DNA of 64,000 bases. Source: Francisella philomiragia subsp. philomiragia ATCC 25015 (lineage in GTDB: Bacteria > Pseudomonadota > Gammaproteobacteria > Francisellales > Francisellaceae). The notes beneath the pieces were generated by a model. That model saw only the letters and a list, made by a program, of their open reading frames with translations. It was not told the origin of the DNA and searched no databases. The stretch spans positions 237,199 through 301,198 of the forward strand of contig NZ_DS999312.1 of NCBI RefSeq assembly GCF_000156715.1. Direction: 5' to 3'. The translations under genes and the position numbers were made by a program. The number at the start of each line of letters is the position of its first letter. Positions within the stretch are counted from its first letter, which is position 1. Of the stretch, positions 18,672 through 28,242 are shown one piece after another.

Positions 18672-20084
18672 ATGATTAAAACAGATATTTGTATTATAGG
18701 TGGTGGTTCAGGTGGACTTTCTGTAGCAGCTGGTGCGGTACAAATGGGTGCAAGCGTAGTTCTTTGTGAAGGTGGTAAGATGGGAGGTGATTGTCTTAAT
18801 TATGGTTGTGTGCCATCTAAGGCAATCATAGAAGCTTCAAGAGTTATTACAAAATTAAATAAGGCTAAAGACTTTGGTATAAATGTAGATAGCATAGATA
18901 TTGATTACGCCAAGGTACAAGCACATATCAAAGCTACTATAGCAAAAATAGAGCCACATGACTCAGTCGAGCGTTTTGAGAAATTAGGCGTCAAAGTTAT
19001 CCAAGAATATGCGGAGATAGTTGATCGATATACAGTCAAAGCTGGTGATAAAATTATCAAGGCTAAATATATTGTTATAGCTACTGGTTCAAGAGCAAGT
19101 ATTCCTAATATTAAAGGTTTGGATACGATTGACTATCTAACCAATGAAACAATTTTTGAGCTTAAAGAAAAACCAGAACATTTGATGATTATCGGTGGTG
19201 GACCTATAGGTGTAGAGCTAGCACAGGCTTATGCTTTGCTTGGTAGCCAAGTTACAATTTTTGAAGCTTCAGATACTATCTTAGGTATGCTTGATAGTGA
19301 ATGTCGCAAAGTTGTGATTAAGGAGTTTGATCGTCTAGGTATCAATATAATTACAAATGTAAATATCACAGAGATTGAACAGCAAAATCAACAGATAAAT
19401 GTTTGGTGTGGCGATAAGTACTACGAAGGCTCGCATCTATTAGTTGCAGCTGGGAGACAGCCAAATTTAGCTAAGTTAAATCTAGATAATGTGGGTGTTA
19501 GATATACTTCTAGAGGTATAAATGTTGATAAGCGCTTGAGAACAAACTATAAAAATATCTATGCTATAGGCGATGTCACTGGAGGGTATCAGTTCACTCA
19601 TGTGGCAGGCTATCATGCTGGTATAGTGATCCAAAATATCTTATTCAAGTTACCAGCAAAAGTTGATTATAGTAGCTTACCATGGTCTATATATACTAGC
19701 CCTGAAATCGCACATGTCGGTCAAGATATCTCACAGGCTCAAGATCAGGGTGCAAAAATTCTGAAATTGTCATATCAAAATAATGATAGAGCAGTCGCAA
19801 GTCTAGCAACTAATGGCTTAGTCAAAGTGGCTGTTAGCCGAAAAGGTTATATATTAGGGGTTACTATTGTTGGTGAAAGCGCTAGTGAGCTAATTGTACA
19901 ATGGACTTTAGCAATTAAAAACAAATTAAAGATAAAAGATATAGCCTCTCATATTGTGGCATATCCAACTTTGAGTGAGCTAAACAAAAGAATTGCTGGA
20001 AGTTATTTCACACCGAAACTATATAGTAACAAAGTTAGACGCTTAGTTAGACTGTTAATGAAAGTATTTGGTAAAAGGTTATGA
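18672..20084 (+). CDS. Pyridine nucleotide-disulfide oxidoreductase (mercuric reductase/dihydrolipoamide dehydrogenase-like)
   Basis: A 470-residue flavoprotein with FAD motif G-G-G-S-G-G-L (10-16), the redox disulfide C-L-N-Y-G-C (residues 42-47), NAD(P)-binding G-G-G-P-I-G-V-E near 175, and A-I-G-D-V-T near 298. At the C-terminus, where lipoamide dehydrogenase has the proton-relay His-Pro-x-x-x-E, this protein has A-Y-P-T-L-S-E, with Tyr for His. That change is also seen in MerA-like enzymes and argues against a lipoamide dehydrogenase. Pairing with a VTT-domain protein is common in bacteria, but the substrate is unknown. Overlaps the next gene by 4 bases. Confidence 0.88.
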   Translation: MIKTDICIIGGGSGGLSVAAGAVQMGASVVLCEGGKMGGDCLNYGCVPSKAIIEASRVITKLNKAKDFGINVDSIDIDYAKVQAHIKATIAKIEPHDSVERFEKLGVKVIQEYAEIVDRYTVKAGDKIIKAKYIVIATGSRASIPNIKGLDTIDYLTNETIFELKEKPEHLMIIGGGPIGVELAQAYALLGSQVTIFEASDTILGMLDSECRKVVIKEFDRLGINIITNVNITEIEQQNQQINVWCGDKYYEGSHLLVAAGRQPNLAKLNLDNVGVRYTSRGINVDKRLRTNYKNIYAIGDVTGGYQFTHVAGYHAGIVIQNILFKLPAKVDYSSLPWSIYTSPEIAHVGQDISQAQDQGAKILKLSYQNNDRAVASLATNGLVKVAVSRKGYILGVTIVGESASELIVQWTLAIKNKLKIKDIASHIVAYPTLSELNKRIAGSYFTPKLYSNKVRRLVRLLMKVFGKRL

Positions 20085-20677
20085 TAGAACAAAAAATCAG
20101 ACCAGTTTTTCAGAAAATCTTCGTTGATAATGTTGCTAAGCTTGTAGCGCCTATAATAGCTCCTAACGTGGTTACAATACTATCTTTAATCTGTGGTTTA
20201 GTTGCTGCAGTATCATTTTTTATGAATCAATACTTGTGTGTGTTTTTGTTATTGTTATCAGGATATCTAGATATTTTAGATGGCTCAGTTGCGCGTCTAC
20301 AAAATAGCTCATCATCAATTGGAACTATGTTAGATATATTAAGTGATCGTTTTGTAGAGAGTTTTATTATTATCGTTATTTTTATCAATCAACTTGATAT
20401 TGCATGGGTTGGTTTATTAATGATGATGTCTATTATTGTTTGTATTAGTAGTTTTTTGCTAGTAGGGATATTCAGTCAAAAAGAGTCTTCTAAAAGCTTT
20501 TACTATAGCCCAGGTTTGATTGAAAGAGCCGAAACATTTATCTTTTTTATAGTTATGATTTTATTACCGAGCACAGTATTTGTACTAGGCTTGATTTATA
20601 CATTGTTAGTTTTATGGACTACGCTGTACCGTTGTTATGAATTTTACTGTTACGAAAAAATTAAGGAGCAATTATAA
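20081..20677 (+). CDS. CDP-alcohol phosphatidyltransferase family protein
   Basis: A 198-residue membrane protein with the complete family motif: Asp64, D67-G68, A71-R72, G81, Asp85 and Asp89 (D-x2-D-G-x2-A-R-x8-G-x3-D-x3-D). Such enzymes join a CDP-activated lipid to an alcohol (glycerol phosphate, inositol, choline, serine). Which alcohol is used cannot be read from the sequence. Overlaps the upstream flavoprotein by 4 bases and the downstream gene by one, so translation is coupled; a membrane-lipid role for the whole operon is likely. Confidence 0.9.
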   Translation: MIEQKIRPVFQKIFVDNVAKLVAPIIAPNVVTILSLICGLVAAVSFFMNQYLCVFLLLLSGYLDILDGSVARLQNSSSSIGTMLDILSDRFVESFIIIVIFINQLDIAWVGLLMMMSIIVCISSFLLVGIFSQKESSKSFYYSPGLIERAETFIFFIVMILLPSTVFVLGLIYTLLVLWTTLYRCYEFYCYEKIKEQL

Positions 20678-21063
20678 TGAGAAATTTTTTAAACAAAACT
20701 TTTGTGGGCTTTATGGCGGGATTAATTAGTGCCTGTGTCTTATATTTTTTGTTTATTTTTATTCGTCAGCATGGAGTTGAGCTTAATGATGAATTTAAAT
20801 ATACGCTTTATCGCTTAATGGTGTGGGGTGGTGTTTGGGCTATATTATTTGCATTACCTATATCCAAAAATATTCTTATCAAAAGCATAGTTATTGGTTT
20901 AGCTGTTATATTGTTTAACTTTTTGGTTAAAATGCCATTAGCTGGTCAAGGTTTCTTTGCTATAAATGCTGGCACAGCAGTATTTGTTATGAATATTGTT
21001 TTTAATTCTTTATGGGCATTACTTGCTGGTGTTATTTATAGTATTGCGACAATTCAGCAATAG
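20677..21063 (+). CDS. Small four-helix membrane protein (paralogue A)
   Basis: A 128-residue protein with four hydrophobic segments and a Trp/Gly-rich central motif (Y-R-L-M-V-W-G-G-V-W-A). It is clearly paralogous to the following gene: both share F-x-A-G-L-I-S, Y-R-x-M-x-W-G-G-V-W-A, and G-x-G-F-F-A-x-N-x-G. Function unknown. Its start overlaps the last base of the CDP-alcohol transferase stop codon. Confidence 0.7.
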   Translation: MRNFLNKTFVGFMAGLISACVLYFLFIFIRQHGVELNDEFKYTLYRLMVWGGVWAILFALPISKNILIKSIVIGLAVILFNFLVKMPLAGQGFFAINAGTAVFVMNIVFNSLWALLAGVIYSIATIQQ

Positions 21064-21079
21064 GGTTGGAGAAACTGTT

Positions 21080-21472
21080 ATGAATAGTTTTAGAGATTTG
21101 TTGAGTAAAGTATTTACTGCCTATATGGCAGGATTAATCAGTGGATTGGTTATAGAGATTATTTGGATTTTGGTTACAACTCATAGTTTAAGCCTAAATG
21201 AAGATCTAAAGCTAGAGTTATACCGTATGATGATATGGGGAGGTGTATGGGCACTACTTCTTGTTTCACCATTTCCAAAGAATATTTGGATAAAAAGTGC
21301 TGCTATGGCTTTGATAGTTATACTCTTTAACTATATGATAAGAATGCCTTATTCCGGCGATGGTTTCTTCGCATCAAATACTGGAAATGATGTGTTTTAC
21401 GCCAATCTTATATTTAATTGTCCATGGGCTTTGTTGGCTGGATTTATATATACACTTGCTAGTAATAAGTAA
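21080..21472 (+). CDS. Small four-helix membrane protein (paralogue B)
   Basis: A 130-residue protein, start chosen at ATG 21080 behind TTGGAGA. It is a tandem paralogue of the preceding gene with the same helices and conserved Y-R-M-M-I-W-G-G-V-W-A and D-G-F-F-A-S-N-T-G motifs. The two are divergent enough to be an old duplication. It ends the lipid-related operon; no hairpin terminator is evident downstream. Confidence 0.7.
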   Translation: MNSFRDLLSKVFTAYMAGLISGLVIEIIWILVTTHSLSLNEDLKLELYRMMIWGGVWALLLVSPFPKNIWIKSAAMALIVILFNYMIRMPYSGDGFFASNTGNDVFYANLIFNCPWALLAGFIYTLASNK

Positions 21473-21515
21473 TATATAAAACTTTTAATAATTTTTAGAT
21501 AATTTAACCATATCA

Positions 21516-21543
21516 CTTGTTTTTCGCTAATTAATCCCTATAT
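21516..21543 (+). promoter_or_regulatory. Sigma-32-like promoter of the cbpA-type gene
   Basis: CTTGTTT at 21516-21522, 13 bases, then CCCTATAT at 21536-21543. The -10 part matches the RpoH consensus CCCCATAT at seven of eight positions, and the spacer equals that of the groESL site. It lies 87 bases upstream of a DnaJ-family gene, so heat-shock control is expected. Confidence 0.6.
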
Positions 21544-21630
21544 CTAATAGCAGGAAATTTTATAACATTAACTATGTATCCATATTATCTATTTGTTGGA
21601 TATGTTTGAAAGTATTTGGGAGTTTAAAAT

Positions 21631-22557
21631 ATGGCAGATTATTATTCTTTACTAGGAGTTAGTAGAGATGCTTCAGAAGCTGAGTTAAAAAAAGCATATA
21701 GAAGATTAGCAAAAAAATATCATCCGGATGTTAACAAAGAAAAAGGGGCTGAGGATAAATTTAAAGAAATTCAAACAGCCTATGATGTCTTGGGTGATAA
21801 AGAAAAGAGAAAACTATATGATGCGTATGGAGAAAACTGGGACAAAGTTCAGCAAGGCGGTTTTGGCGGAGCTGGAGGTGGTTTTGGTGGCTTCTCTCAA
21901 GGCGGAGGTTCTCAAAGCTTTAACTTCGAGGATTTAGGAGATATTTTTGGTGATCTTTTTGGTGGCGGAGCTGGTGCAAGAGGCTTTGGTGGAGGTCAAC
22001 CAAGAGCTAGAAAGGGTGAGGATATAAATATCTCTTTACGTTTGAATGTTGAAGATGCTATCAAAGGTGGCTCTAGAACAGTTTCGTATAGCTATCAAGA
22101 AGTAGGTGCTAATGGTATGCCAACTATGCAACACAAAAGTGTAGATGTTAAAATACCACCAGCTATGGGTAATGGCAAAAAACTACGTGTCAAAGGTAAA
22201 GGTAGTGCAGGTGTTGGCACAAATGCTCCGGCTGGGGATTTGTATATCAAAGTTGAAGTAGTGGATCATAAAAACTATAAAGTTGATGGTAATGATATTT
22301 ATGAGCATATTAATATAGCACCTTGGGAGGCGGCTCTTGGTACATCACTAGAAATAGATACTCCATATGGTAAGAAAAAAATGAAAGTACCAGAGGGTAG
22401 TCAGTCAGGTCGTAAAATGCGTATCAAAGGCAAAGGTCTTGGCGATGGAGATTTTTATATTGTTTATGATGTCAAATTACCACCTGCTGATACTGATGAG
22501 AAAAAAGAGTTCTATAAACAGATGCAAGAAAAAATGAATTTTGATCCAAGAGCTTAG
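21631..22557 (+). CDS. cbpA: DnaJ-class co-chaperone, CbpA type
   Basis: A 308-residue J-domain protein. Residues 1-68 form the J domain with H-P-D at 31-33, followed by a Gly/Phe-rich linker (about 72-125) and a C-terminal substrate-binding region starting at G-E-D-I-N-I-S-L. There are no C-x-x-C-x-G-x-G zinc repeats, so it is CbpA-like (class B) rather than DnaJ. It would stimulate DnaK ATPase. It shares 4 bases at its 3' end with the convergent EamA gene. Confidence 0.93.
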   Translation: MADYYSLLGVSRDASEAELKKAYRRLAKKYHPDVNKEKGAEDKFKEIQTAYDVLGDKEKRKLYDAYGENWDKVQQGGFGGAGGGFGGFSQGGGSQSFNFEDLGDIFGDLFGGGAGARGFGGGQPRARKGEDINISLRLNVEDAIKGGSRTVSYSYQEVGANGMPTMQHKSVDVKIPPAMGNGKKLRVKGKGSAGVGTNAPAGDLYIKVEVVDHKNYKVDGNDIYEHINIAPWEAALGTSLEIDTPYGKKKMKVPEGSQSGRKMRIKGKGLGDGDFYIVYDVKLPPADTDEKKEFYKQMQEKMNFDPRA

Positions 22558-23432
22558 GCTTGCCTTTTTCTATTTCCTATCTCAATTATAAAATAGCTCA
22601 CAAGTATTAATGAGCCTCCAATAATCGTTGATAAATATATTTTTTCATCATTGATAAGCTTTCCAAAAATTGTCGCAAAAATAGGCTCAAAAGAGAAGAT
22701 AACAGCAACTTGAGACATACTTAGGTGTTTTTGATAAGTGTTTTGTAAGTAGTAGCAAGTAATTGTTGAAATCGAGCAAAAAACTATAGCAATTACTAAT
22801 ATATAGTTAAAGTTAAGATACATAAACGATGATACATCTGTTATCAACGGCATAGGTATACCAAAAGCAACTTGCAGTATTATTAGTAGGCGCAAGTCTT
22901 TAAAAGCTTCGCTGCGATGATCTTTTCTGGTTTCATAGCTAAGATATACCACTGATACAGCATACATCAATGCACACAATACTGACCAAAGATAACCTAT
23001 AGTAAAGTTATCAAAGCTTGCGCCAGATAGTGCATATATCCCTAATAATGAAACACCAGAAGCAACTATTCCATAAATTGTTAATCGATCTACCTTAAAA
23101 AGACTTCCTATGAAAGGAATCATAATTACACTCAAAGCTGTCAAAAATGCAGAAACACTTGATGAAACGGTGTATAGTCCTTGAGTCTGAAAATAAAAAC
23201 TCATACCTTCAAGTGAGCCAAATATAGCCCCTACTTTTAGTAAGTATAGTTTATTATGAAACTTAGCTCTTAAAACTAAAGGTAAGAATAATAGGCATGA
23301 TAATCCAAGTCTAAAAGCTACAAAAAGACCAGGCGATACATACTCAAGCGAGATCTTAACTAATGGGAATGTTGTTCCCCATAGGATGGTGACTATAAAA
23401 AGGGCAAATACGGCCTTTCTTTGTATACTCAT
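22554..23432 (-). CDS. EamA-family (DMT superfamily) transporter
   Basis: A 292-residue inner-membrane protein with ten hydrophobic segments in two repeats. It opens with [15 protein letters not shown], the first EamA helix, and has a second-repeat segment [11 protein letters not shown] typical of the family. These transporters export or import metabolites or amino acids; the substrate is not predictable. Convergent with the cbpA-type gene. Confidence 0.88.
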   Translation of the reverse strand: MSIQRKAVFALFIVTILWGTTFPLVKISLEYVSPGLFVAFRLGLSCLLFLPLVLRAKFHNKLYLLKVGAIFGSLEGMSFYFQTQGLYTVSSSVSAFLTALSVIMIPFIGSLFKVDRLTIYGIVASGVSLLGIYALSGASFDNFTIGYLWSVLCALMYAVSVVYLSYETRKDHRSEAFKDLRLLIILQVAFGIPMPLITDVSSFMYLNFNYILVIAIVFCSISTITCYYLQNTYQKHLSMSQVAVIFSFEPIFATIFGKLINDEKIYLSTIIGGSLILVSYFIIEIGNRKRQA

Positions 23433-23550
23433 GATAACTTACAATATGATGCTAAAATTTAGCAGTAAGTTTGTCTTTATCTGCTATTAAAATCAAGAAG
23501 ATAATCTTGCAAAAATATTCTTATAATAAGTTATTAATTGCTGATTATTT

Positions 23551-23584
23551 ACATTAAATTATCAATATTGGTATAATTTAATGT
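23551..23584. promoter_or_regulatory. Inverted repeat over the -10 region of the aromatic amino acid permease gene
   Basis: ACATTAAATTAT (23551-23562) and ATAATTTAATGT (23573-23584) are perfect 12-base inverted repeats; the spacer contains CAATATTG, itself palindromic. TATAAT at 23572-23577 lies within the downstream arm, so a protein bound here would block the promoter of the gene at 23618. It is not a TyrR (TGTAAA-N6-TTTACA) or TrpR-type box as I know them. Confidence 0.5.
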
Positions 23585-23617
23585 TTTTGAAAATAATTTT
23601 ATCGAAAAAGGGTGCCT

Positions 23618-24814
23618 ATGAAACAGGTTTCAAAAGTTAAACAATTTGGTGCTATAGCTATTATAGCTGGTACAGCGATAGGCGCTGGTATGCTTGGTAT
23701 TCCATTTGCAGTTGCAGCAGTGGGCTTTAACTATGCATTAATGGCATTGTTTCTGGTTTGGATTATCATGTATGCGACAGCTCTATTAATTGTTGAGGCA
23801 AATGTTTCACAACCATTAGGTACAGATATGGATTCGATTGCTCATAATATACTAGGTAAGTCTGGTAGAGTGATGAATTTATTATTTTATTTACTATTAT
23901 TATACTCACTCCTTACAGCTTATATCTTTATGGGTGGTCAGCTCTTTGAAACTTATGTTACTAGCTGGTTTAACTTTGGTAATGATAGCTTTGCAAAGTT
24001 TTTATTTACATTTGTCTTTGGCTTTTTTATCTACAAAGGAATTAGAGTTGTATTTAGAGTTAATGAGCTGTTTTTAAGTCTAAAAGTTTTAGCTTTTGTG
24101 TTGTTTATATCTTTTGTAGCTCCACAAATACGACCAGCTGTACTAGAGAGTAGAGCTCTAGGTGTTGAGTATGTTTGGTTCTCTATTCCAATACTTGTAA
24201 CATCTTTTGGATTTCATATTGTGATTCCTGCGATTAGGAACTATTTTGAAAATGATATCGTATTTAAAAGAACAGTAGCTGCAGGGGCATTAGCACCACT
24301 AATTGTTTATTTAGTTTGGGTTATGGCAACTTTGGGTACTATAAATCTACATGGTGGTAATGGCTTTATTGATCTTAGTCATTCTGGTAAAACACTAGCA
24401 GAAGCTTATGTAAGTTTAGGACAGAGAGCACCATTGATATTTATTAGGCTTTTTGAAAACTTTGCAATTATTACATCTTTTCTTGGAGTTGCATTGGCGT
24501 TATTTTCATTTAATCAGGATTTATACGCTCTGAATTCTAGAAAGAAATTAATTACTTTAATTATAACCCTATTGCCGCCACTGTTTTTTGCAATATATTT
24601 TGTTAATAGTTTTATAGCTGCTTTGGGTTATGCGAGTATCTTTGTATCTGTACTTTTAATTGTACAACCAGCACTGATGGTTTGGGCTGTAAGAACTAAA
24701 CAAGGTAATAATAGCATTCTCAGTAAGCTATATTTATCTTTGATATTATTCTGTGGTATGGGTATTATTGCATTGCAATTATTAGTAGCGTTTGGTAGAT
24801 TACCACATATATGA
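23618..24814 (+). CDS. Aromatic amino acid permease (HAAAP family)
   Basis: A 398-residue transporter of the hydroxy/aromatic amino acid permease family (TyrP/Mtr/TnaB), with about 11 segments. The first helix G-T-A-I-G-A-G-M-L-G-I-P is the family hallmark. I prefer the ATG at 23618 because AAAAAGGG ends 7 bases before it, rather than the GTG at 23612. Tryptophan or tyrosine uptake is expected. A second HAAAP gene lies at 31135. Confidence 0.88.
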   Translation: MKQVSKVKQFGAIAIIAGTAIGAGMLGIPFAVAAVGFNYALMALFLVWIIMYATALLIVEANVSQPLGTDMDSIAHNILGKSGRVMNLLFYLLLLYSLLTAYIFMGGQLFETYVTSWFNFGNDSFAKFLFTFVFGFFIYKGIRVVFRVNELFLSLKVLAFVLFISFVAPQIRPAVLESRALGVEYVWFSIPILVTSFGFHIVIPAIRNYFENDIVFKRTVAAGALAPLIVYLVWVMATLGTINLHGGNGFIDLSHSGKTLAEAYVSLGQRAPLIFIRLFENFAIITSFLGVALALFSFNQDLYALNSRKKLITLIITLLPPLFFAIYFVNSFIAALGYASIFVSVLLIVQPALMVWAVRTKQGNNSILSKLYLSLILFCGMGIIALQLLVAFGRLPHI

Positions 24815-24845
24815 TTTCATTAACTTCTAAATCTTTTACATTTCT

Positions 24846-25202
24846 ATGAAAAAACCTAGTTTTGATTTTAAAAAAAGACCACATGATAGTGGTAGTTATC
24901 AATTTGAAAATAACAATAATAACTCTAATATTGAGGAGTTTAATCTTGATAAACTTAAGCAGTTTCCAGATGAGTTGGTCGAGATATTTAATCTAATACA
25001 AGCTGTTCGTTATGATAGAATAATGCTACAAGAAGAATATAATAAGTGTAGACTAAAATTAAATAACGATAGAATGGATCTTGAGTTTGAAATTATAAAA
25101 ATAAAAAAGCAGTATAATGCTAAGATATCTGCTTTGCAGGAAGAGTATAATTCGGTAAAATCTAATTATAATATTGAACTAGCAAAGATGAGAGAAAGCT
25201 AA
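24846..25202 (+). CDS. Hypothetical coiled-coil protein
   Basis: An unrecognised 118-residue protein. Residues 1-30 are polar with an Asn run (N-N-N-N-N-S-N), and residues 50-118 form a charged helix that looks like a coiled coil. No signal peptide or membrane segment. It lies between the permease and rnpB and may be read through into rnpB. The ATG at 24846 has a poor ribosome site. Confidence 0.6.
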   Translation: MKKPSFDFKKRPHDSGSYQFENNNNNSNIEEFNLDKLKQFPDELVEIFNLIQAVRYDRIMLQEEYNKCRLKLNNDRMDLEFEIIKIKKQYNAKISALQEEYNSVKSNYNIELAKMRES

Positions 25203-25204
25203 TA

Positions 25205-25557
25205 ATACAAAGTTAGTCGGACAGTCGCACTTTTTATAAGTGAGGAAAGTCCGGGCTTTATAGAGCAAGATGCCAGATAACGTCTGGGAGGCGTGAGCCT
25301 ACGGAAAGTGCAACAGAAAATAAACCGCCTTTTTTTTTACAAAAAGGTAAGGGTGAAAAGGTGTGGTAAGAGCACACCGCATTGGTGGTAACACTCAATG
25401 GCATTGTAAACCCCATCTAAAGCAAGACCAAATAGCGCTACGAAAATGTTGCTCGCATTGTAGCAGGGTAGGTCGCTTGAGCTTGTTGGTGACAACAGGC
25501 CTAGATAAATGACTGTCTATTACAGAACCCGGCTTATAGACTAACTTTGTATTTTTT
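25205..25557 (+). ncRNA. rnpB: RNase P RNA (type A)
   Basis: The catalytic RNA that trims tRNA 5' ends. The diagnostic 5' core G-A-G-G-A-A-A-G-T-C-C-G-G-G-C-T begins at 25242 and pairs in the usual P4 way with the 3' core ACAGAACCCGGCTTA at about 25522-25536. The ends (acaaagttagtc, 25205-25216; gactaactttgt, 25539-25550) are perfectly complementary over 12 bases, forming P1, and are followed by a T run that can terminate transcription. Length of about 340-350 bases fits. Confidence 0.96.
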
Positions 25558-25577
25558 TATAAAAAAAGTGGGAAATT

Positions 25578-27506
25578 ATGCAAGTTATTGACTCTAAACT
25601 TTTGGATAGTGATGGTCAGATAAAAGATGACCTTTTGATATCCGAGCTTAAAAGTTTTTATACTAGCGATAAGTTTGAGATTATAGCAGCAGCGTTAGAA
25701 CTTCTAAAAAGTAAGAGTGCTGAATCAGTACGTCATCCAACAGGAATAAGCTCGTTTTTATATGCTATCGAGATGGCATATGTTCTTTTTAAGATCAAAG
25801 CAGATGAAGAATCAGTATCTGCAGGTATTTTATATGAGCTATATAATTTTGGTGATATATCAGATGAAGATGTAGAGAAAGCAACCAATCAGACAGTGGT
25901 TAAGATTTTGCAAGGTACACGCAAAATGTCAGCTATTAGAATGTACCGTTCTGATAATATCTCACTTGAGCAGATTGATACTTTTAGAAAAATGCTTTTG
26001 ACGATTATAGAAGATGTCAGAATCGTTTTAATTAAAATAGTTGATAAGCTATGTACTATCCGTCATTTAAAGTCTCTAAATACTAACACCCAAAGAGTAA
26101 TAGCTAGAGAAACACTAGATATCTATGCACCATTGGCAAATAGACTTGGTTTGGGAGCTATTAAATGGGAGCTTGAAGATAGAGCCTTTTTTTTCTTAGA
26201 ACAGGAAGAATATAAAAAAATAGCCAAAAGTTTAGGTTTTACACGTAAAGAAAGAGAAGAATTTCTTAATCAAGTTATTGAAGAGTTAAAACAAATACTT
26301 AGAAAGTATAATTTAGATGCTGGTGTTCAAGGTAGAGTTAAACACATCTATAGTATATACAAAAAGTTTAAAAACAAAGGTTATCAAGATATCAATGATC
26401 TGTATGATATTACAGCTGTTAGAGTTATAACAAATAATATAGATGAATGTTATAAAGTATTAGCTGAAGTCAATAACCTATATTCACCGATTCCAGAGGA
26501 GTTTAGTGATTATATAGCTAATCCAAAGCCGAACGGTTATAAGTCTATACATACTGTGGTTAGGGTTGGTGAACAAAATCTCGAGGTTCAAATTAGAACG
26601 CATAAAATGCATGAGGAATCAGAACTTGGTTTTGCCGCGCATTGGCGTTATAAAGAAGGTGTGAAGTTTGATGCGTCATATGAAGCAAGAGTGGCATGGT
26701 TGAGATCTCTTCTTGAATGGGAAAAAGAAATCAACGACGATGATAGCCAAATTACTAAAGAGCTAAATAGGAGACTTTATGTATTCACTCCTGCTAATGA
26801 ATTAATAGACTTAGCTGAGGACTCTACAGTCCTAGATTTTGCATATTCTGTACATACTATGGTTGGTCACCGTACAAAAGGTGTAAAACTAAATGGTAAG
26901 ATAGTACCTCTAACAACTAAACTAAAAACAGGAGATAAGGTCGAGGTTCTAACTGGGAAAGAGCCAAATCCAAGCAAAGACTGGGCTTCTGAGAGTTTGG
27001 GATATTTAACCTCTGCTAGAAATAGATCTAGGGTAACTAAGTGGTTTAATGAGCAAAATAAAGAAGATAATATTGTTTTAGGAAAAGATAGACTCCTCAA
27101 GGAATTAAGAGGCTATGATCTTAAAGAGGTCGACTTTGTAGAAGTTGCCAATAAGTTTAATATGAAAAGTAGTGATAGCTTATTTGTTGCTGTTGAGAAC
27201 GGTACCGTTCGAATTAATAGCATTGTTAATCATATACTTGATACATATTCAGCTGAAGAAAAGCTTGTCAAAAAGCAGAATCGAGTAACTACAGCCAAAA
27301 CTAAGACTCCTAAGGTTTTAGTATCTGGATTTAATGGTATGAAGTATGAGATGGCTAAATGTTGTCAGCCTGTTTATCCTGACGAAATTCAAGGATATAT
27401 GAGTGTTACAAAGGGCGTTGTTATACATACTTCTAGTTGTCCTAATTTAGGTCATTTAAAAGAAAAGAGTCCTGAGAAATTTATAGAAGTTAATTGGGAT
27501 GAGTAG
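25578..27506 (+). CDS. relA: (p)ppGpp synthetase RelA, short form
   Basis: A 642-residue stringent-response enzyme making (p)ppGpp from ATP and GTP/GDP. The N-terminal hydrolase region is degenerate: the H-D metal site of SpoT is replaced by Y-E-L-Y-N-F-G (about residues 90-96), as in synthetase-only RelA. The synthetase domain is intact (Y-D-I-T-A-V-R-V-I about 275-284; N-G-Y-K-S-I-H-T-V-V about 317-326), followed by a TGS domain (about 395-460). The C-terminus ends just after the conserved-cysteine domain (K-C-C-Q-P-V-Y-P-D-E-I-Q-G-Y) and lacks the C-terminal ACT/RRM domain of the 740-residue E. coli protein. Confidence 0.93.
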   Translation: MQVIDSKLLDSDGQIKDDLLISELKSFYTSDKFEIIAAALELLKSKSAESVRHPTGISSFLYAIEMAYVLFKIKADEESVSAGILYELYNFGDISDEDVEKATNQTVVKILQGTRKMSAIRMYRSDNISLEQIDTFRKMLLTIIEDVRIVLIKIVDKLCTIRHLKSLNTNTQRVIARETLDIYAPLANRLGLGAIKWELEDRAFFFLEQEEYKKIAKSLGFTRKEREEFLNQVIEELKQILRKYNLDAGVQGRVKHIYSIYKKFKNKGYQDINDLYDITAVRVITNNIDECYKVLAEVNNLYSPIPEEFSDYIANPKPNGYKSIHTVVRVGEQNLEVQIRTHKMHEESELGFAAHWRYKEGVKFDASYEARVAWLRSLLEWEKEINDDDSQITKELNRRLYVFTPANELIDLAEDSTVLDFAYSVHTMVGHRTKGVKLNGKIVPLTTKLKTGDKVEVLTGKEPNPSKDWASESLGYLTSARNRSRVTKWFNEQNKEDNIVLGKDRLLKELRGYDLKEVDFVEVANKFNMKSSDSLFVAVENGTVRINSIVNHILDTYSAEEKLVKKQNRVTTAKTKTPKVLVSGFNGMKYEMAKCCQPVYPDEIQGYMSVTKGVVIHTSSCPNLGHLKEKSPEKFIEVNWDE

Positions 27507-27523
27507 AGTAGAAGCAAACTTAA

Positions 27524-28165
27524 CTACTTTCCGGCATAGTTTCCTGTATTTTTAGCTTGTTGTAACCAACCATTTTTGATGTAAAAAGTTACCTCATTTG
27601 TCGACTTGATTTGATTGCCAGCAGCAGTTTGTCCTGCGATAGTTAACTTATTCTCTCCAGGTGTTGGTCTAGCAATTTTCCATTGATCATCTTCAAATGT
27701 TGCGGGCATAACTGTACCATTAACTATAAAAGTTGGCTTGTCATCAGCAGATATGGCAGGATTCGTTGATATAGCTAATTTATCTTCTTTGGTGAAAATA
27801 TTAGCATCATTTGCTGGAGATGTTATTTGTACACTTAGATCTCCAGTTGTTCCTTGATTTTCATCTAACACTTCTTTGTTTTTTTCAGCTAGACTAGAGT
27901 TGTTCAGCTTAGAAATATCGCTTTGCTTAATTTTAACAGGTTGATTTGAGATCATATCTTGGCTAGCTTTAGTATCTACAACTGTAGGTTGACCAACTTC
28001 GATAATTTTATAATCAGTATCATCAGAAGGTTTTTCTTCTGAAAATACAACATTACCATTTTCTGATCGCCATGAGTAAATAGTTGGATTAGCTGCTTGG
28101 GCAAGAGATATAAAGGTAGAACATGATATAACGTAAAGTAATATGATTTTATGAAAATTGGACAT
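27524..28165 (-). CDS. Exported DUF4124-domain protein
   Basis: A 213-residue secreted or periplasmic protein. It has a signal peptide (1-24, ending A-Q-A) then a DUF4124 unit, I-Y-S-W-R-S-E-N-G-N-V-V-F-S-E-E-K-P-S-D, near residues 29-48. A linker and an Ig-like C-terminal domain (about 105-200, with S-P-A-N-D-A-N-I-F and P-G-E-N-K-L-T-I-A-G) follow. Closely paralogous to the next gene in the same order of domains. Function unknown. Confidence 0.8.
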   Translation of the reverse strand: MSNFHKIILLYVISCSTFISLAQAANPTIYSWRSENGNVVFSEEKPSDDTDYKIIEVGQPTVVDTKASQDMISNQPVKIKQSDISKLNNSSLAEKNKEVLDENQGTTGDLSVQITSPANDANIFTKEDKLAISTNPAISADDKPTFIVNGTVMPATFEDDQWKIARPTPGENKLTIAGQTAAGNQIKSTNEVTFYIKNGWLQQAKNTGNYAGK

Positions 28166-28242
28166 TATTTAAATTCTCAAACTTTTAGCTATCTTCAAGT
28201 ATATATAAAATTAATAATAATCAAAAGCCTAGATATATTAAT

